Notes under the pieces: generated by a model
What the model was told of the DNA's origin: nothing
What the model saw: the letters and a program-made list of their open reading frames with translations, nothing else
Database searches by the model: none
From: Oehlia diaphana
Taxonomy: Eukaryota > Glomeromycota > Glomeromycetes > Glomerales > Glomeraceae
Direction: 5' to 3'
DNA length: 18,076 nucleotides
NCBI GenBank assembly: GCA_003833135.1
Contig: QZLH01000075.1
Span: forward strand, 1 to 18,076
Translations under genes and position numbers: made by a program
Shown: one piece after another, positions 1 to 9,711 of the stretch
How the letters are laid out: each line of letters opens with the position of its first letter
Position numbering within the stretch: position 1 is the first letter of the stretch

Positions 1-150
1 ATATACCGTATCATACAGTATGTTTACCGTATACTTTATTATATTTTTTACTAAACATATTTTGCGAACAGTATACATTGTACTGATATGCAGTATGTAA
101 AAATGCGAACTATATCAAAGATACGTATATACAGTATAAAAACCGTATGC
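1..150. repeat. Cluster of CCGTAT / CAGTAT words
   Basis: Seven short related words occur in 150 bases: ACCGTAT near 5, 26 and 142, ACAGTAT near 15, 68 and 131, and GCAGTATG at 90. Several are half-palindromic, with GTATAC and ATACGTAT between them. This is the texture of a transposon end or a protein-binding cluster. The left side is cut by the window edge, so its full extent is unknown. No coding potential is seen. Confidence 0.45.
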
Positions 151-800
151 ATATTTTTTATAGGGATGTTGCCAGTAGTCATCTTGCTTTCCTAAATACA
201 AGGCCCATAGTGAGAAACTTTTGCTCCATACATAACTGGGGGTCACAAAGTAACTGCCCTCTCTGGCATATACATACCTTATTTTGCGTTATGTTTCTAG
301 GAAATTTTTTGAGGAAAGTTGGCTGAACTTCCACATACGGACATACCCCTACATGCTTTATATCTTGCTGGGAAAAAAGATAAGGAGGTATATGGCGTAA
401 TTAGTATTGTCGTCTGATGCCAAGAGTCCTATAAAAGCGCATGCAAACGGAATTTTCAAACCTTTTCACATGGAGATCTACCAGAAAGACTATAGTTGGT
501 TTTACGCCTGGTGATCTTAAAATTGTGAGTTCCTCAACCCTCCATAACATATGCTTTTGCCGGCGCTATTTACTTTTAGAGCTGGTCCTGTGTTGCGTGT
601 AGACCTTCTTCAAGCGAAGCGTCTGTGAAGCAGGCCATTTTCTCATAATTGTTCGGGGAAAAAAATAGGGTATTGGTTAGCTTGTCATTATATGTGAAAA
701 TTATTATGTCGCACAGACTTGCCTTGTGATCTGCCTATCTTTGTCACACAATCTATGGCTCAGCAAATTCTTTTGAGCTGTTGATAATCGCTCCGGACTA
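151..800. other. Gene-free stretch
   Basis: No open frame of useful length is seen on either strand from 151 to about 800. The stretch is less AT-rich than most of the window. Its last 150 bases are one copy of a diverged direct repeat that recurs after 1240. Confidence 0.5.
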
Positions 801-810
801 GCTAGATTGG
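660..810. repeat. Diverged direct repeat, copy 1
   Basis: This copy shares with 1260-1395 the ordered blocks GTGAAAATTA, TATGTCGCACA/TATGTCACACA, TTTGTCACACA, CAGCAAATTCTT and GAGCT. Both copies lie directly downstream, in the minus-strand sense, of a gene remnant. They look like the 3' flanks of two tandemly duplicated minus-strand genes. Confidence 0.6.
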
Positions 811-1195
811 TATTGTACCATCCGGCCAGGTCCTGGAGGGACCCCATATTTCTGATCGAAGTTTAAGTGGATAATATGGCAATTCTATTAGACTTATTAT
901 TTGTGGAAGATAAATAGAATCGGATTGTAAGAGTACATGGAATAATGATGTTGGATTTCTTACACTGGGCAGACTATATACAAATCGCTTAAGTATTTTC
1001 TCTCCAATACTTGACCGCTTTTGTGTTCCAATGGGTCTTAATTTCACAAAAAAGGTCATCACAGTCGTGCCAATCATTATCATAAATAGTCCAATCCTCC
1101 TCTCTTTCTCCATATTCTTTGATAAATTCATTGAAGGCTTCCTCCTTCTCGGCATCTATATTCTCATCAAACATTTTGTTATTATTGTAGATCAA
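802..1195 (-). pseudogene. Gene remnant, possible 3' end of an F-box-family paralog
   Basis: A 68-codon acidic frame opens at 1195 (M-I-Y-N-N-N-K) and closes at 989. A second overlapping frame runs on to 802. Neither is recognised as a protein family by itself. The last 60 bases align with the 3' end of the F-box/LRR remnant at 1383: a short Pro-rich tail, then the same stop-proximal words. The shared downstream repeat supports a tandem duplication. I infer a frameshifted C-terminal piece of a sister gene; the acidic N-terminal part (EKEEAFNEFIKEYGEREED) could instead be an unrelated small protein. No catalytic or binding motif is visible. Confidence 0.35.
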
Positions 1196-1259
1196 TTATA
1201 CTTAATAAAAAATAGCCATTGCCATTAAGGCGCGATGCAAGATGCTTCGTAAAGTACTG

Positions 1260-1395
1260 GTAGCGTACATAGCTTCTTTTCAGTATATGCGAAAATTAAT
1301 ATGTCACACAAGACCTGACTGATGATCCACTTATTTTTGTCACACAGGAGTGGCCCAGCAAATTCTTCTGAGCTAATTCAGATTAGTTAGATAGG
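1260..1395. repeat. Diverged direct repeat, copy 2
   Basis: This is the partner of the copy at 660-810. It carries TATGTCACACA, TTTGTCACACAGG and CAGCAAATTCTTCTGAGCT. It begins just past the stop codon of the F-box/LRR remnant. Confidence 0.6.
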
Positions 1396-2278
1396 TAGAG
1401 TATTGAAATCAGGTCGCTGGGTTCCAAAGGTAACAACAAATTCTGATTATTATTAACAACACGATACTGTCTTAACGCTACCTCCATCCGTCGGTCTAAC
1501 TCAGCTCTAATACCTATCAGATCCACGTAATTCTTGACATGGATATTTGGATTAAGTGAATTGAGCTGATCTACGGCTTCTTTATTAATATTACAATATA
1601 CTTCCAAATCGAGACACTTTAAGTTAAGAGACGAACCAGCAATTTCTTTGATAGTTATATCGGTAATTCTACAAAAGCTAAGGTCAAGATGTTGGAGCCT
1701 TGGGCAAGAACTAATGACATTGCAAATTAATATTTTAGAAAACTCTGTACATCTAGAAATATTTAGATATTCTAGTTTGTGGTATGATTGCGCGATTGCA
1801 CATAGACCTTTATCATTTTTAAATCCCCCATGTGAAGCGGATATATTGAGATACTTCAAATTTGGATATGATTCTGCTATTAGCTTTAGAACTTTACGGA
1901 CTTCATACTTTCTTCAAAATCTAAATGAATTATATTTTTGAAAGTATGCACAATACCTCTGATTTTTCTATTTGAAAGTGAGCAGTAGTGTGCTATTTTA
2001 AGATGAGTTAGTTTCGAGCTATAAACTGGTTTTTTCCCTCCTCCAGGTACTATTTTTAAAAATCTTTCTAATCAAATTTTATCATTTACTTCATTTCCCT
2101 TTAGCTCAATACGCCTCCATAAGATAGGAGCACCACATCTGTACCAAAGCCAGCTAATATATAAAGTGGGATAGAGGGATTTATCTATCGCTAAAAAATG
2201 TAAAATCTGTTCTAATAGTTCTGGTATAATAAAAACACTTGTATGCGCCATAAATAATAAATCTGTATCTTTAAACAA
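1383..2278 (-). pseudogene. F-box / leucine-rich-repeat protein, broken
   Basis: F-box proteins recruit substrates to SCF ubiquitin ligases, with the repeats binding the target. The frame starts at 2278. Residues about 12-60 match an F-box: a hydrophobic start (VFIIPELLEQILHFL), then spaced Leu/Tyr and a Trp-Arg pair (LWYRCGAPILWRRIELK). After an in-frame TGA (2072-2074) the same frame continues for about 60 codons with repeat-like H-L-x-I-A-H-Y. It then shifts frame near 1888, where LxxLxL-type repeats run to the stop at 1383 (KYLNIS, LEYLNISRC, LQHLDLSFCRITD, LKCLDLEVY). That gives two lesions. The TGA fits a CGA (Arg) codon changed by C to T. Large F-box/LRR families of this style are known from Rhizophagus. 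No intron boundary explains the breaks, so I call it a pseudogene. Confidence 0.7.
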
Positions 2279-2340
2279 AAAAATAAAAATGCTAAAACGT
2301 GATTTAGAACATAGCTTTTTGTTTACCTAAGTGCTTTCGG

Positions 2341-3451
2341 CTAGAAACCAGCTAACATTGAATCAATTTCCGCTATCTGTGATTCAAAGGGGTTATAATC
2401 ATTGTTTTTAGGCTGGGATGATGAAACCTGTGTTTTCAGCACTGGGCTGGATGCTTGGTTAGATTCGAATTCAGGGTCAGAATCTTCTGATTCTGTATCG
2501 CCTATAGCGTAATTATCGCCTGCATCAAGGCGGTCTGATTCTTGCCTCATTGCAATTCTCACGAGCAGTTTAAGATGCTGGGAGTTGGTTTCTTACCACC
2601 ATAAATTCTGGAAGCATGTTTACTTCCATAATCTCTTAAATCCTTTGGGATAGACTTATAAGGCTCTTGATTTAAGAATTCATTAAATGGCCAAGCATTA
2701 TGTGATCCACTTTCAGTATAGACAGGATCACGCAACTTTCCTGCCTTGATTGCATTTTGGATCTAGATGAGTAACTCCCTGGCACGTTCTGGATTCTTCT
2801 CTATAGAAAGAAATGGTCGGGGATCAGGATTCTTTTTCTTTCTCCTCTACTCTTTAAATAGCCTGTATAGTACCAAGAATAGCCTTTTTTATACCATGCT
2901 GGAATGTTTGAAGGATCCAGTTGATAGTGATTAATTTGAAGAGATCTTACTTCCACAGGTCTTATACTCAACATCACTATCACATCCGCAAGATCCTCTC
3001 TAGTAGGAATTTTAGATACATCCATATTCTGAAGTCTTTTAGATACCCTTGCCATAGAGAAATGTATTGGAATTCTATCCAGATTAGCCATTTGCTTTTT
3101 AGTTCGTTTCTTCTGAATTCTATTAGATTTTTGAATAAGATCCTTATCTTTGGCAAATGCTTCAATAATTGCAGGATTTACACCACCTTCTGCTAGTTTC
3201 ACACGGAATGTTGACTGACGCGAAGCACCGGCAACAATTTCATTTTCATCATTACTTTTTGGACGCAATTTCCAATGATTAGCGACGATGTCTATAAAAT
3301 CACCGGTCTTAGCACAATACTTTGCTCTTTCCTCTATGGTGGGCTTACTGTTACACTTTCTCTGGTTGGGTATGAGAGCCTCTATCTGCTCTTTACTAAA
3401 TTTACGTCTTGTAAGGGCTTCTTTAATACTCTTACGAGCCTTCCAATCGAT
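2341..3451 (-). pseudogene. Tyrosine recombinase of a mobile element (Crypton-like), broken
   Basis: Tyrosine recombinases cut and rejoin DNA through a tyrosine nucleophile. The reading frame is open from 3451 (no ATG before 3268) to 2801. It has a basic stretch (RIQKKRTKKQ) and then a box-I-like motif MLSIRPVEVRSL with the candidate catalytic Arg at 2960-2962. This is followed by YLKSRGERKR with a candidate catalytic Lys. A frameshift near 2805-2820 moves to a second frame, which carries an in-frame TAG at 2763-2765 and LRDYGSKHASRIYG, a box-II-like segment. A second frameshift near 2575-2590 leads to the C-terminus, where NYAIGD holds a candidate nucleophile Tyr at 2509-2511. The tail is acidic and Ser-rich. 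Three lesions make it inactive. The family is abundant in Glomeromycotina genomes and often labelled Crypton; I assign it by motif only. The divergent Cys/His genes start about 115 bases away. Confidence 0.65.
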
Positions 3452-3566
3452 TTAGTAGTCATGCCAATATAAGTAAATCGTAAATGTTATCTAGTATATT
3501 ATGTGAGAAAAAGTTCAATTCGAAAAATTCCCTCAGAACTATGCTTCTTCGGAAAGGGAAAATATC

Positions 3567-3965
3567 TTGACTAGGAGCGAAAAAAATGATATAGCTTATG
3601 CTCTGCCATTAAAGTGTTTCGCAGACTGGCATAACACATTTTTGAATATCTATAATAAAAGTGAAGATGAAGTTTTGAGATTATTAGTATCAAAATTACC
3701 TTGTATGGGTTGTTTTATCTGCCAATACATCAAGAGAGATGGTTCAATTTGTGGGAATGGGAACATGAGTGAATTAGGATGTTTCAGACATTATAATGCC
3801 CTTCTTAGAACAATATGCCCTATCTGTAAAAAGGGAACCTATTCCGATACTGGAATCTGTAGCAATCATAGCGGAATTTATGACCGTGCTCTGCGCGAAA
3901 GTAAAAAAACTCCTTCGATCAAAGATCTTCAAGAGGGAAAGCTTTCCACTGCTTCTTTACTGTAG
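3567..3965 (+). CDS. Small Cys/His zinc-binding-like protein, copy 1
   Basis: A 132-codon frame, open further upstream to about 3505 without an ATG; 3567 is a TTG, and the first ATG in frame is near 3705. The true start is therefore unresolved and may lie in an upstream exon. The core has two metal-site-like clusters. The first is C-x9-C-x9-C-x2-H (CQYIKRDGSICG, GCFRHY). The second is C-x2-C-x10-C-x2-H (CPICKKGTYSDTGICSNH). The same two clusters with identical spacing occur in the next gene. The C-terminal tail is basic and Lys/Ser-rich. I do not recognise a named family; a role in DNA or protein binding is inference. It is divergent from the recombinase and undamaged, unlike both neighbours. 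Confidence 0.55.
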   Translation: MTRSEKNDIAYALPLKCFADWHNTFLNIYNKSEDEVLRLLVSKLPCMGCFICQYIKRDGSICGNGNMSELGCFRHYNALLRTICPICKKGTYSDTGICSNHSGIYDRALRESKKTPSIKDLQEGKLSTASLL

Positions 3966-4077
3966 ATGGTCTTCCAAGACCAAGATTTCATGCCGGTTAA
4001 CAACACTATCTATCTATAATAAAAAATGAAGAGAAGTTTGACGTATATTAATCTTAATAACTTTCCCAGAAAGAAGT

Positions 4078-4338
4078 ATGGGTGGAAAAACATCTGAGGA
4101 CTCTATAGAGATCCCTTCTAATTTACCATCTTGGTTTTGCCAATATATCAAAAAAGATGGGTCTATCTGCGGGAAAAGATGCTTGCGCGAGGCCGGATGT
4201 GTCAGACACTACAAGCCTCCGCTGAAAAAAAGGTGCGTATTCTGTAATGAGCTGACCTATTCCCAGACTGACTTTTGCACGGTTCATGCTAAACCCATTT
4301 ATAAGAAAAACTGGCTAGAGAGGCATGAGAAAAAATAA
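4078..4338 (+). CDS. Small Cys/His zinc-binding-like protein, copy 2
   Basis: An 86-codon frame with a clear ATG at 4078. It is a paralog of the upstream gene: CQYIKKDGSICGK matches CQYIKRDGSICGN, GCVRHY matches GCFRHY, and CVFCNELTYSQTDFCTVH matches the second cluster with the same C-x2-C-x10-C-x2-H spacing. It is shorter than copy 1 because it lacks the long N-terminal and C-terminal extensions, and it ends in a basic tail. It converges on the primase-helicase pseudogene with a gap of only about 25 bases. The function is unknown. The conserved eight Cys/His positions against diverged filler suggest selection on the fold. Confidence 0.6.
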   Translation: MGGKTSEDSIEIPSNLPSWFCQYIKKDGSICGKRCLREAGCVRHYKPPLKKRCVFCNELTYSQTDFCTVHAKPIYKKNWLERHEKK

Positions 4339-4362
4339 TGATTTAATTTATTTTAGCACTTG

Positions 4363-7300
4363 TTAATTGATTGTAACTATATCAAAGAGTTCCTAAATAT
4401 CATTATCTGTTTTTGACCTATATGGTGGAAGTTCTAGAGCGCCTTTATCTCCAAAACCAAGACCCTTATATGGTTGGCGATTAATTTTATATGAGTATTC
4501 CCAAACTTGTTATTCTTTAGGTCCTATACTTTTTCGATTACTTTTAATGGTATAGCCACACCAATTGCCAGCGATTGCATTGATTGCTTTTATAGCTGAG
4601 TTAAGATCTGGTATTTTTTTTGCATGAGACTTAAAGCTAAAAAGTAATAAGGAATTATCTCAGATTCCTATAAACCTTTTACAGGATTGTGTGAATGTTT
4701 CTGATACAATATTACCAGAAAGGATACGCTTATCATCTATACCAGTAAAGCCCAGTACTTAAAAAAGTTCACTTATAGCTTCCCAGTGATTTGCCGAATA
4801 AGATTTATGCAAGTCCTCTGCCACTGATTTTTCCAGATTCTCTTCGGCTTTATAGCAGGCAATTTCCCATTGTGTAGTATCCTTGGCTTTTAACCCTTCC
4901 ATTGCACTCTCTTCATCATAGCCATGCCTCCGAAATTGGGATAAACGTAAGAAATGTTTTTGAGGTTCAGGCGGACTAAAACATTCCACGAATTTTTTAT
5001 TGCAGAGATTATTCCAATCATCAATATTTACGTCTTTACCACCATAAAGATTTCGCATATAGAAACGTTTAAGTGCCATAGTATCTGCTATAGAACGCTC
5101 CTGGTCAAACTTAAGAATTTCAGCTTCTTCAGGGCTAAGATTCTGGGAAGTAGCAACTGCATTATAATCTGTTTCTTTAATAACTAATGCTTCAACTCTA
5201 ATCTCATTACGGATTCTTTTATGGTTCCCTATAACTCCTCGGCTCTCATCCATTTTTATTAATTGAAGAGAAGCGCCAGTACTGGCTATAAGACTACAAA
5301 GCTTCTCAATAAAATATCTTGCAGAAGGACGTTTCTGATGCTTGACTTCAATGAATGTTATTACAGCTGGAGACTCATCGATTTTATAAAAAATAGCATT
5401 GTTATCCCATTTACGGTGACCCTTTATTGCTATAGGCAAATTATTAGGTCGAGCACTTTCAAATTCTGCTCGAATATTTTCATGGCCTGGTGGATGAAAA
5501 AGTTCATTAGAATTTTTCTGATAGAACATGGAAACAATACGACAGGGACAGTCACGAATTCGATAAAGCATTTGTGCAAGGGCTTCGACATGAACTAGAG
5601 TGGCGATGTTTATAATAGCTATAACTATATCGAAGTGACCTGTAACCTCGAATGATATTCCCGCCTCCACTGTGTTTATGTAGGCTACACAGTCAAGCTC
5701 ACCCCAAGCAACATCAATATTAGAGAAGTCTTTTTGCCTCTGCTTCCCATCTATATTTCCATAATATGCACGAGCTTTAACAGGAGAATTGTCGGGTTTA
5801 GACAACTTGGATGCCTTTTCTACTAACGCTCTAGCCATCACTGCTCTGGTAGATATGAATGCCACACGTTTGCCCTGCCTCAAAAGATCATATCCTATTC
5901 GCATGGCTTCAGCTCCGCTATTCGGATTATAAACAAATTCAACTGTTTCACCTATACGAGGCTAATACTTATTATCAACTGTGCGAATATTTTCACCACG
6001 ATAAGTCTGGAGAAAGGTTAGTGTTAATGTATTTGCAAAAGCATCCATAGTCAAAACATGTCTCGCAGATCTTAATACATCACGTATTGCATTCTCAGAT
6101 TCCTATGCATTTGTACCGCTAGACATTTGACGCATAATGGCATTAGCTTCATCAAGAATAGCTACAAACAAACGGGTTGTGAACTTGATATGGAAAAGAC
6201 TCTCAACTTGTACTATGATAATATCCCACTCATTTATAGATAAGTCTCCTTGTATATTTTGATAATTGCAAATTCAAAAACCAGATGCTTTTAGCTCATC
6301 AAGTTTCGTTTTTGATTCATTACTAAGAGACTTTCGGTAAGAAACCCAGATATAACATGGCAAAGAAGAGAGATCATGTACCTTATTTTTCAATGCCATA
6401 ATAATCTCTCTTAATGTAGTGGTTTTCCATGTCCCCGGAGGAGAACGAATAAGTGTTGTCATTTTCTTAATACCCAAGAAATCAGGATATACTTCCAGAG
6501 CATCCTTTAATTTTTCTATATTAATCATTGTCTCTGATAATCCTACAAGAGGGCGTGGATTTGATACAGCATCACCTATTCTTTCGACTAATCCTCTCTT
6601 AGGTTTTACAGAAATTTCGGTCACTTTTCCAAACGCTAATCCCTTATGATCTGGTTTATAATTTTTCTGCCGATAACATTTGAGTACAAAACAGCCGTTA
6701 CTTTGAAGAAAGCCATATAATTGATCCTTCTCATGTTTGATTTCACAAATAGGACATGCTTGATATGATTGGACTTGAAAGTGGACAAATCCATTCCCAA
6801 TTTTTCCGATCTCAAGCCATCCATATTTTGTGATAACTAAGCTGGCTCCGTTACTTAAGGCGGTTTTATCTTTGATAGGCTGAAATTTCTTCTCTTCTTT
6901 TTCAGGAGAAAAGGTTCATGGCCAGATTTCAGAAGCATCCCACTTAGGCTGACTAAATAATCTTTTAGTTCACAATATCCTCTCTTAACTGAAGAAATCG
7001 CAGGTCTTTTAACTCTATCTTCCTTTGCTGATCCAAGAAGACGAAGGTTAAAACGTGATTTATAAAGCCCAATATCAATAAAATCTGAGTATGGTTTCCC
7101 AACCCTATTAGCAACTTTTTTCACAAATCCTCTAAGGTCTCTATAATCAACGAACCATACATATTTATACACAATATGCCAACTGCATTTATCAGCATTA
7201 GACGAACTGGCTAAAGTAAAAGCATTTAAAGGTACAAGATGTTTTAAATCAGAGTATATAATATCAGCACAGGCGATTAAGATTCTGGATAATAAATCTT

Positions 7301-7691
7301 CGCAAGAAATTTTATTTTCATCTAAGAAAGGGAGTTCAGAGTTCATGGGATCGGGCTTCTACCTCACGTCAATATCTAAAACCAGATGAAGAGGCAGATT
7401 CCCATTAATACATTCGTGAGCATCAGGGATTCCATAAATTTCAGATGGGTGATCAACTAGTGTAAATCCTTTTTCCGATACTCGAATTATATATTTAGAG
7501 TAAATTTCTTCGGAATTATAGGCTTCTAAAAGGGCTACACCCTCTCCATTATTAGATGCCAATAAATGTTGAAAATATACATGGTCACCATAGCCAGGCT
7601 CAAAATCAAGGTCCGCTAAACCAGAGAAGAGCCAAGTTGCTTCATTTATCATTTTAGGGCAAGGCCCGGGCTTTTTTTGCGCAAGTAGCAT
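4363..7691 (-). pseudogene. Primase (AEP)-SF2 helicase fusion, origin-binding-protein type, broken
   Basis: This family pairs a primer-making polymerase with a helicase resembling the herpesvirus origin-binding protein; related genes occur in large DNA viruses and many Glomeromycotina genomes. The primase comes first: a D-x-D motif in LVLDIDVR (7368-7376), S-W-H (7176-7184) and I-D-I (Asp at 7074-7076) form the three AEP catalytic motifs. A zinc site C-x2-C-x3-H lies near 6735-6756. The helicase has Walker A at 6421-6447, with the key Gly replaced by Trp (SPPGTWKT), a DEAN box (6142-6153), a motif-V-like NTVEAGISF and a motif-VI-like QMLYRIR. Breaks are TAG 7359, a frameshift near 6900, TGA 6274, TAG 6103, TAG 5962, TAA 4759, TGA 4660, TAA 4510 and TAG 4393. 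The same frame continues through all stops after 6900, so homology extends to about 4363. It is not functional. Confidence 0.8.
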
Positions 7692-7699
7692 GATAAAAG

Positions 7700-8072
7700 T
7701 AGTATAGATAAATAGAAAGTTTCCAGTATATGTACACTAACAAAATCTCAAGTTTAAAATAAAAAAAACATGATCGCTAAAATTTGCCAGTAAAGTATTG
7801 GCAGTAGTAGTATCCCAAAGTAATCAATATAATAATACCTAAAAGTAATCGATGTAGTAGTATCCCAAAGTATCAATTATATGAGAAAGGGTTCTAGAAA
7901 CCCAAAATATAGCATAGATTTGGTACTACGTCAAGGTAGAATAATATATAGGAAAGAGATAAGAAAATTTTGCTTTGGCGTAGTACCACCAATAGGCAGG
8001 AAAGAGGTCGGGAAGGCAGAAAGGTACAGGAGAATACATGAAAAAAGGTATAAAAGAAATATAGCCTGAACC
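7700..8072. other. Gene-free spacer with a short direct repeat
   Basis: Only short open frames exist on both strands, with no recognisable motif. At 7806-7826 and 7852-7872 the word GTAGTAGTATCCCAAAGTA is repeated with 46-base spacing, each followed by an ATCAAT-like word. Confidence 0.5.
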
Positions 8073-8271
8073 AATTCGACACTCCGCATGTGCCTCACTC
8101 ATCAATCAAAAAGGACATACAAGAGGCGGGATTGCAAGAATGGGCACAAATTTAGCACTTCATGCCTCATCCCTGGCAATCAAAAAGTGAGGGAATGGAT
8201 TGTGAAATGTCTTCGGCAAATAGATGGATTGCAAATTCGGCACTTTGTGTCTCATCCGGCAATCAAATAGG
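8073..8271. repeat. Three degenerate tandem copies, about 80-bp period
   Basis: Copies begin at 8073, 8149 and 8234. The shared core reads AATTCGGCACTT, then a CCTCATCC-like word, then CAATCAAAAAGG with changes. Linkers contain GGATTG-like words. The flanking sequence is richer in GC than the surrounding DNA, which suggests part of a dispersed repeat. Confidence 0.55.
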
Positions 8272-8708
8272 CATCTCCAATCTCTGACCAATAATACACC
8301 AGATTGAATCCTAAATATCCCTTGAAAGTTGCAAGAAGGTTGCGAGAAAGTGACGAGGAAGTGCCTGGAACTGGCGAGGAACTGAATCACATGATTAACG
8401 CAGTAGGCGCAGTAAATGTCATTAATTTCAGCCAGCACTATTTCATATTTTTTTTCCAAAACTTTGAGACGCCATAACTCGGCATGCAGGCATTCGATCT
8501 ATGTGATCATGGCATCATTGGAAAGCTCTCAATGTCCTCTTTCAAAAGAGCTCAAAACCGCACGAATCCAATCACAGGAAGCCAAAATATTCCGACCTAA
8601 AGATTAGGTCAAAAATATAGCATAATGCCGGCCAAAATCTGATCACAAATTTACTGCGCCACCCGATCACAACATGATTATTTGCAATCAATGTCGGCCT
8701 AGCATCTT
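8272..8708. repeat. Moderate-GC dispersed-repeat-like stretch
   Basis: No credible gene is seen. The stretch has a 7-bp stem with a 3-base loop (GACCTAAAGATTAGGTC, near 8594-8611) and recurring GATCACAA and GGCC words. The composition contrasts sharply with the AT-rich DNA after 8914. It may be part of a solo LTR or another non-coding mobile piece. Neither target duplications nor TG..CA ends could be fixed. Confidence 0.3.
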
Positions 8709-8840
8709 GGCCATAAAAATATCACAGAGCAATAAAATCAAGTGGATAACTACAAGGCTATAAAAAGGCCACAGAGCAATAAAAACAAACAAATATCAAC
8801 TTGATTATAAAAAGGCCACAGAACACTAAAACAGTAAGTA
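8709..8840 (+). repeat. Three tandem copies with TATAAAAAGGCC core
   Basis: Units start at 8709, 8756 and 8803 (period 47). The shared core is TATAAAAAGGCCACAGAGCA with changes, followed by AATAAAA-like words. TATAAAAAGG resembles a TATA box, so the block could be the promoter region of a degraded LTR-type element. That reading is inference. Confidence 0.5.
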
Positions 8841-8879
8841 GGGAATATTATACTCATAAGTAGGTAACATTATAGCGCA

Positions 8880-8913
8880 AGTAGCAAACCTTCTTATAAG
8901 AAGGTTTGCTACT
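8880..8913. repeat. 34-bp perfect palindrome
   Basis: The arm AGTAGCAAACCTTCT (8880-8894) is followed by TATA and its exact reverse complement to 8913. There is no spacer or mismatch, so the DNA can extrude as a cruciform. It sits at the border between the moderate-GC repeat zone and very AT-rich DNA. It might be two abutting element ends or a binding site for a dimer. Confidence 0.85.
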
Positions 8914-9160
8914 AAATTTAATTTATTTATAGCAATAAAAATATTTTTTTCTTTCGCAAACTTTCTGTTAGTTTTCTATTAGTTTCCCTATCAGTTTTTT
9001 AAGTTAGATAGACTGAATAGTTTTGAAAGTACAGTATATAGAGTAGTTTTTTTACTCTTTTTTATTATTTAAAAGTTTTTTTAATATTTTATGAAAAAAA
9101 AAATATATTATTCAATAGAAATATTTAAAAATCATAATTAATAGTTTTAAGTTAAATTTA
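8914..9160. other. AT-rich gene-free flank
   Basis: Mostly A/T runs; no open frame and no clear repeat. It ends at the TTAA target site of the transposon. Confidence 0.6.
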
Positions 9161-9164
9161 TTAA

Positions 9165-9228
9165 GACCTGATTCGCATATGATTGACAGAAAATTACTAT
9201 ATAAATTCAGGAAAAATAAATTGTAAAT
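9165..9228 (+). repeat. Left terminal inverted repeat
   Basis: Starts GACCTGATTCGC directly after TTAA. Compared with the reverse complement of 14392-14455, 49 of 64 positions match without gaps. The first 12 are identical, and GACAGAA, TTACTAT and AAATTC are conserved inside. Confidence 0.8.
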
Positions 9229-9600
9229 ATTTCAAAATTGGCAAGGTATTACAAATTAAAAAGCCACAAATGATGATGTAATAAATACTAAAATCACATG
9301 ATAAACTTAATATGCCATGATAATATCGAAGATAATGCTCTACACGTATAAGTGTATAACTCATAAAAAATGGTAAAATCTGACAGGAATCATGTCTCAA
9401 ATATATGTTACGTTAGTAGAAACTGGTTCGCTTGTAGAAAACCTTTACTATAGACCTTTTTCACGTTATTGGTGGGAAGTTCCAAGTATTTCTGACTCAA
9501 ATACTTATCCCCAATTTCCAATTAGAGTAGGTCAAAAAACTAAAACTTGTTTGAATGGACGTGATTTTTATATAACAATATACATTTCCGAATATAATCA

Positions 9601-9711
9601 TATGTTACCTGAATATTTTTTTTTTTTTTTTTTTTTTAATGATTTATATATGCTTTATTGATATTAAGTTTATATATCATACAAACAAATTATCTATGTT
9701 ACCTGAATATT
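9601..9711 (-). mobile_element. Tiny retroposed mRNA 3' end with poly(A) and 17-bp target duplication
   Basis: The 17-mer TATGTTACCTGAATATT occurs at 9601-9617 and again at 9695-9711. Between them are 20 T and 57 further bases. Read on the minus strand, this is a 57-bp body with AATAAA (9654-9659) about 16 bases before an A20 tail. That is the signature of a 5'-truncated LINE copy or a processed transcript end inserted by target-primed reverse transcription. Removing the insert and one repeat copy takes out 94 bases and restores the host reading frame. Confidence 0.85.

Noticed and set aside
4954..6649. Plus-strand frames opposite the primase-helicase (4954, 5263, 5859, 6419)
   Set aside because: They are antisense shadows of a gene with clear primase and helicase motifs.
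7806..8271. CRISPR-like spaced repeats
   Set aside because: The repeats are degenerate, few, with uneven spacing, and the genome is eukaryotic.
7881..8607. Overlapping 60-99 codon frames on both strands
   Set aside because: No motif, no codon pattern, and they cross the tandem repeats at 8073-8271.
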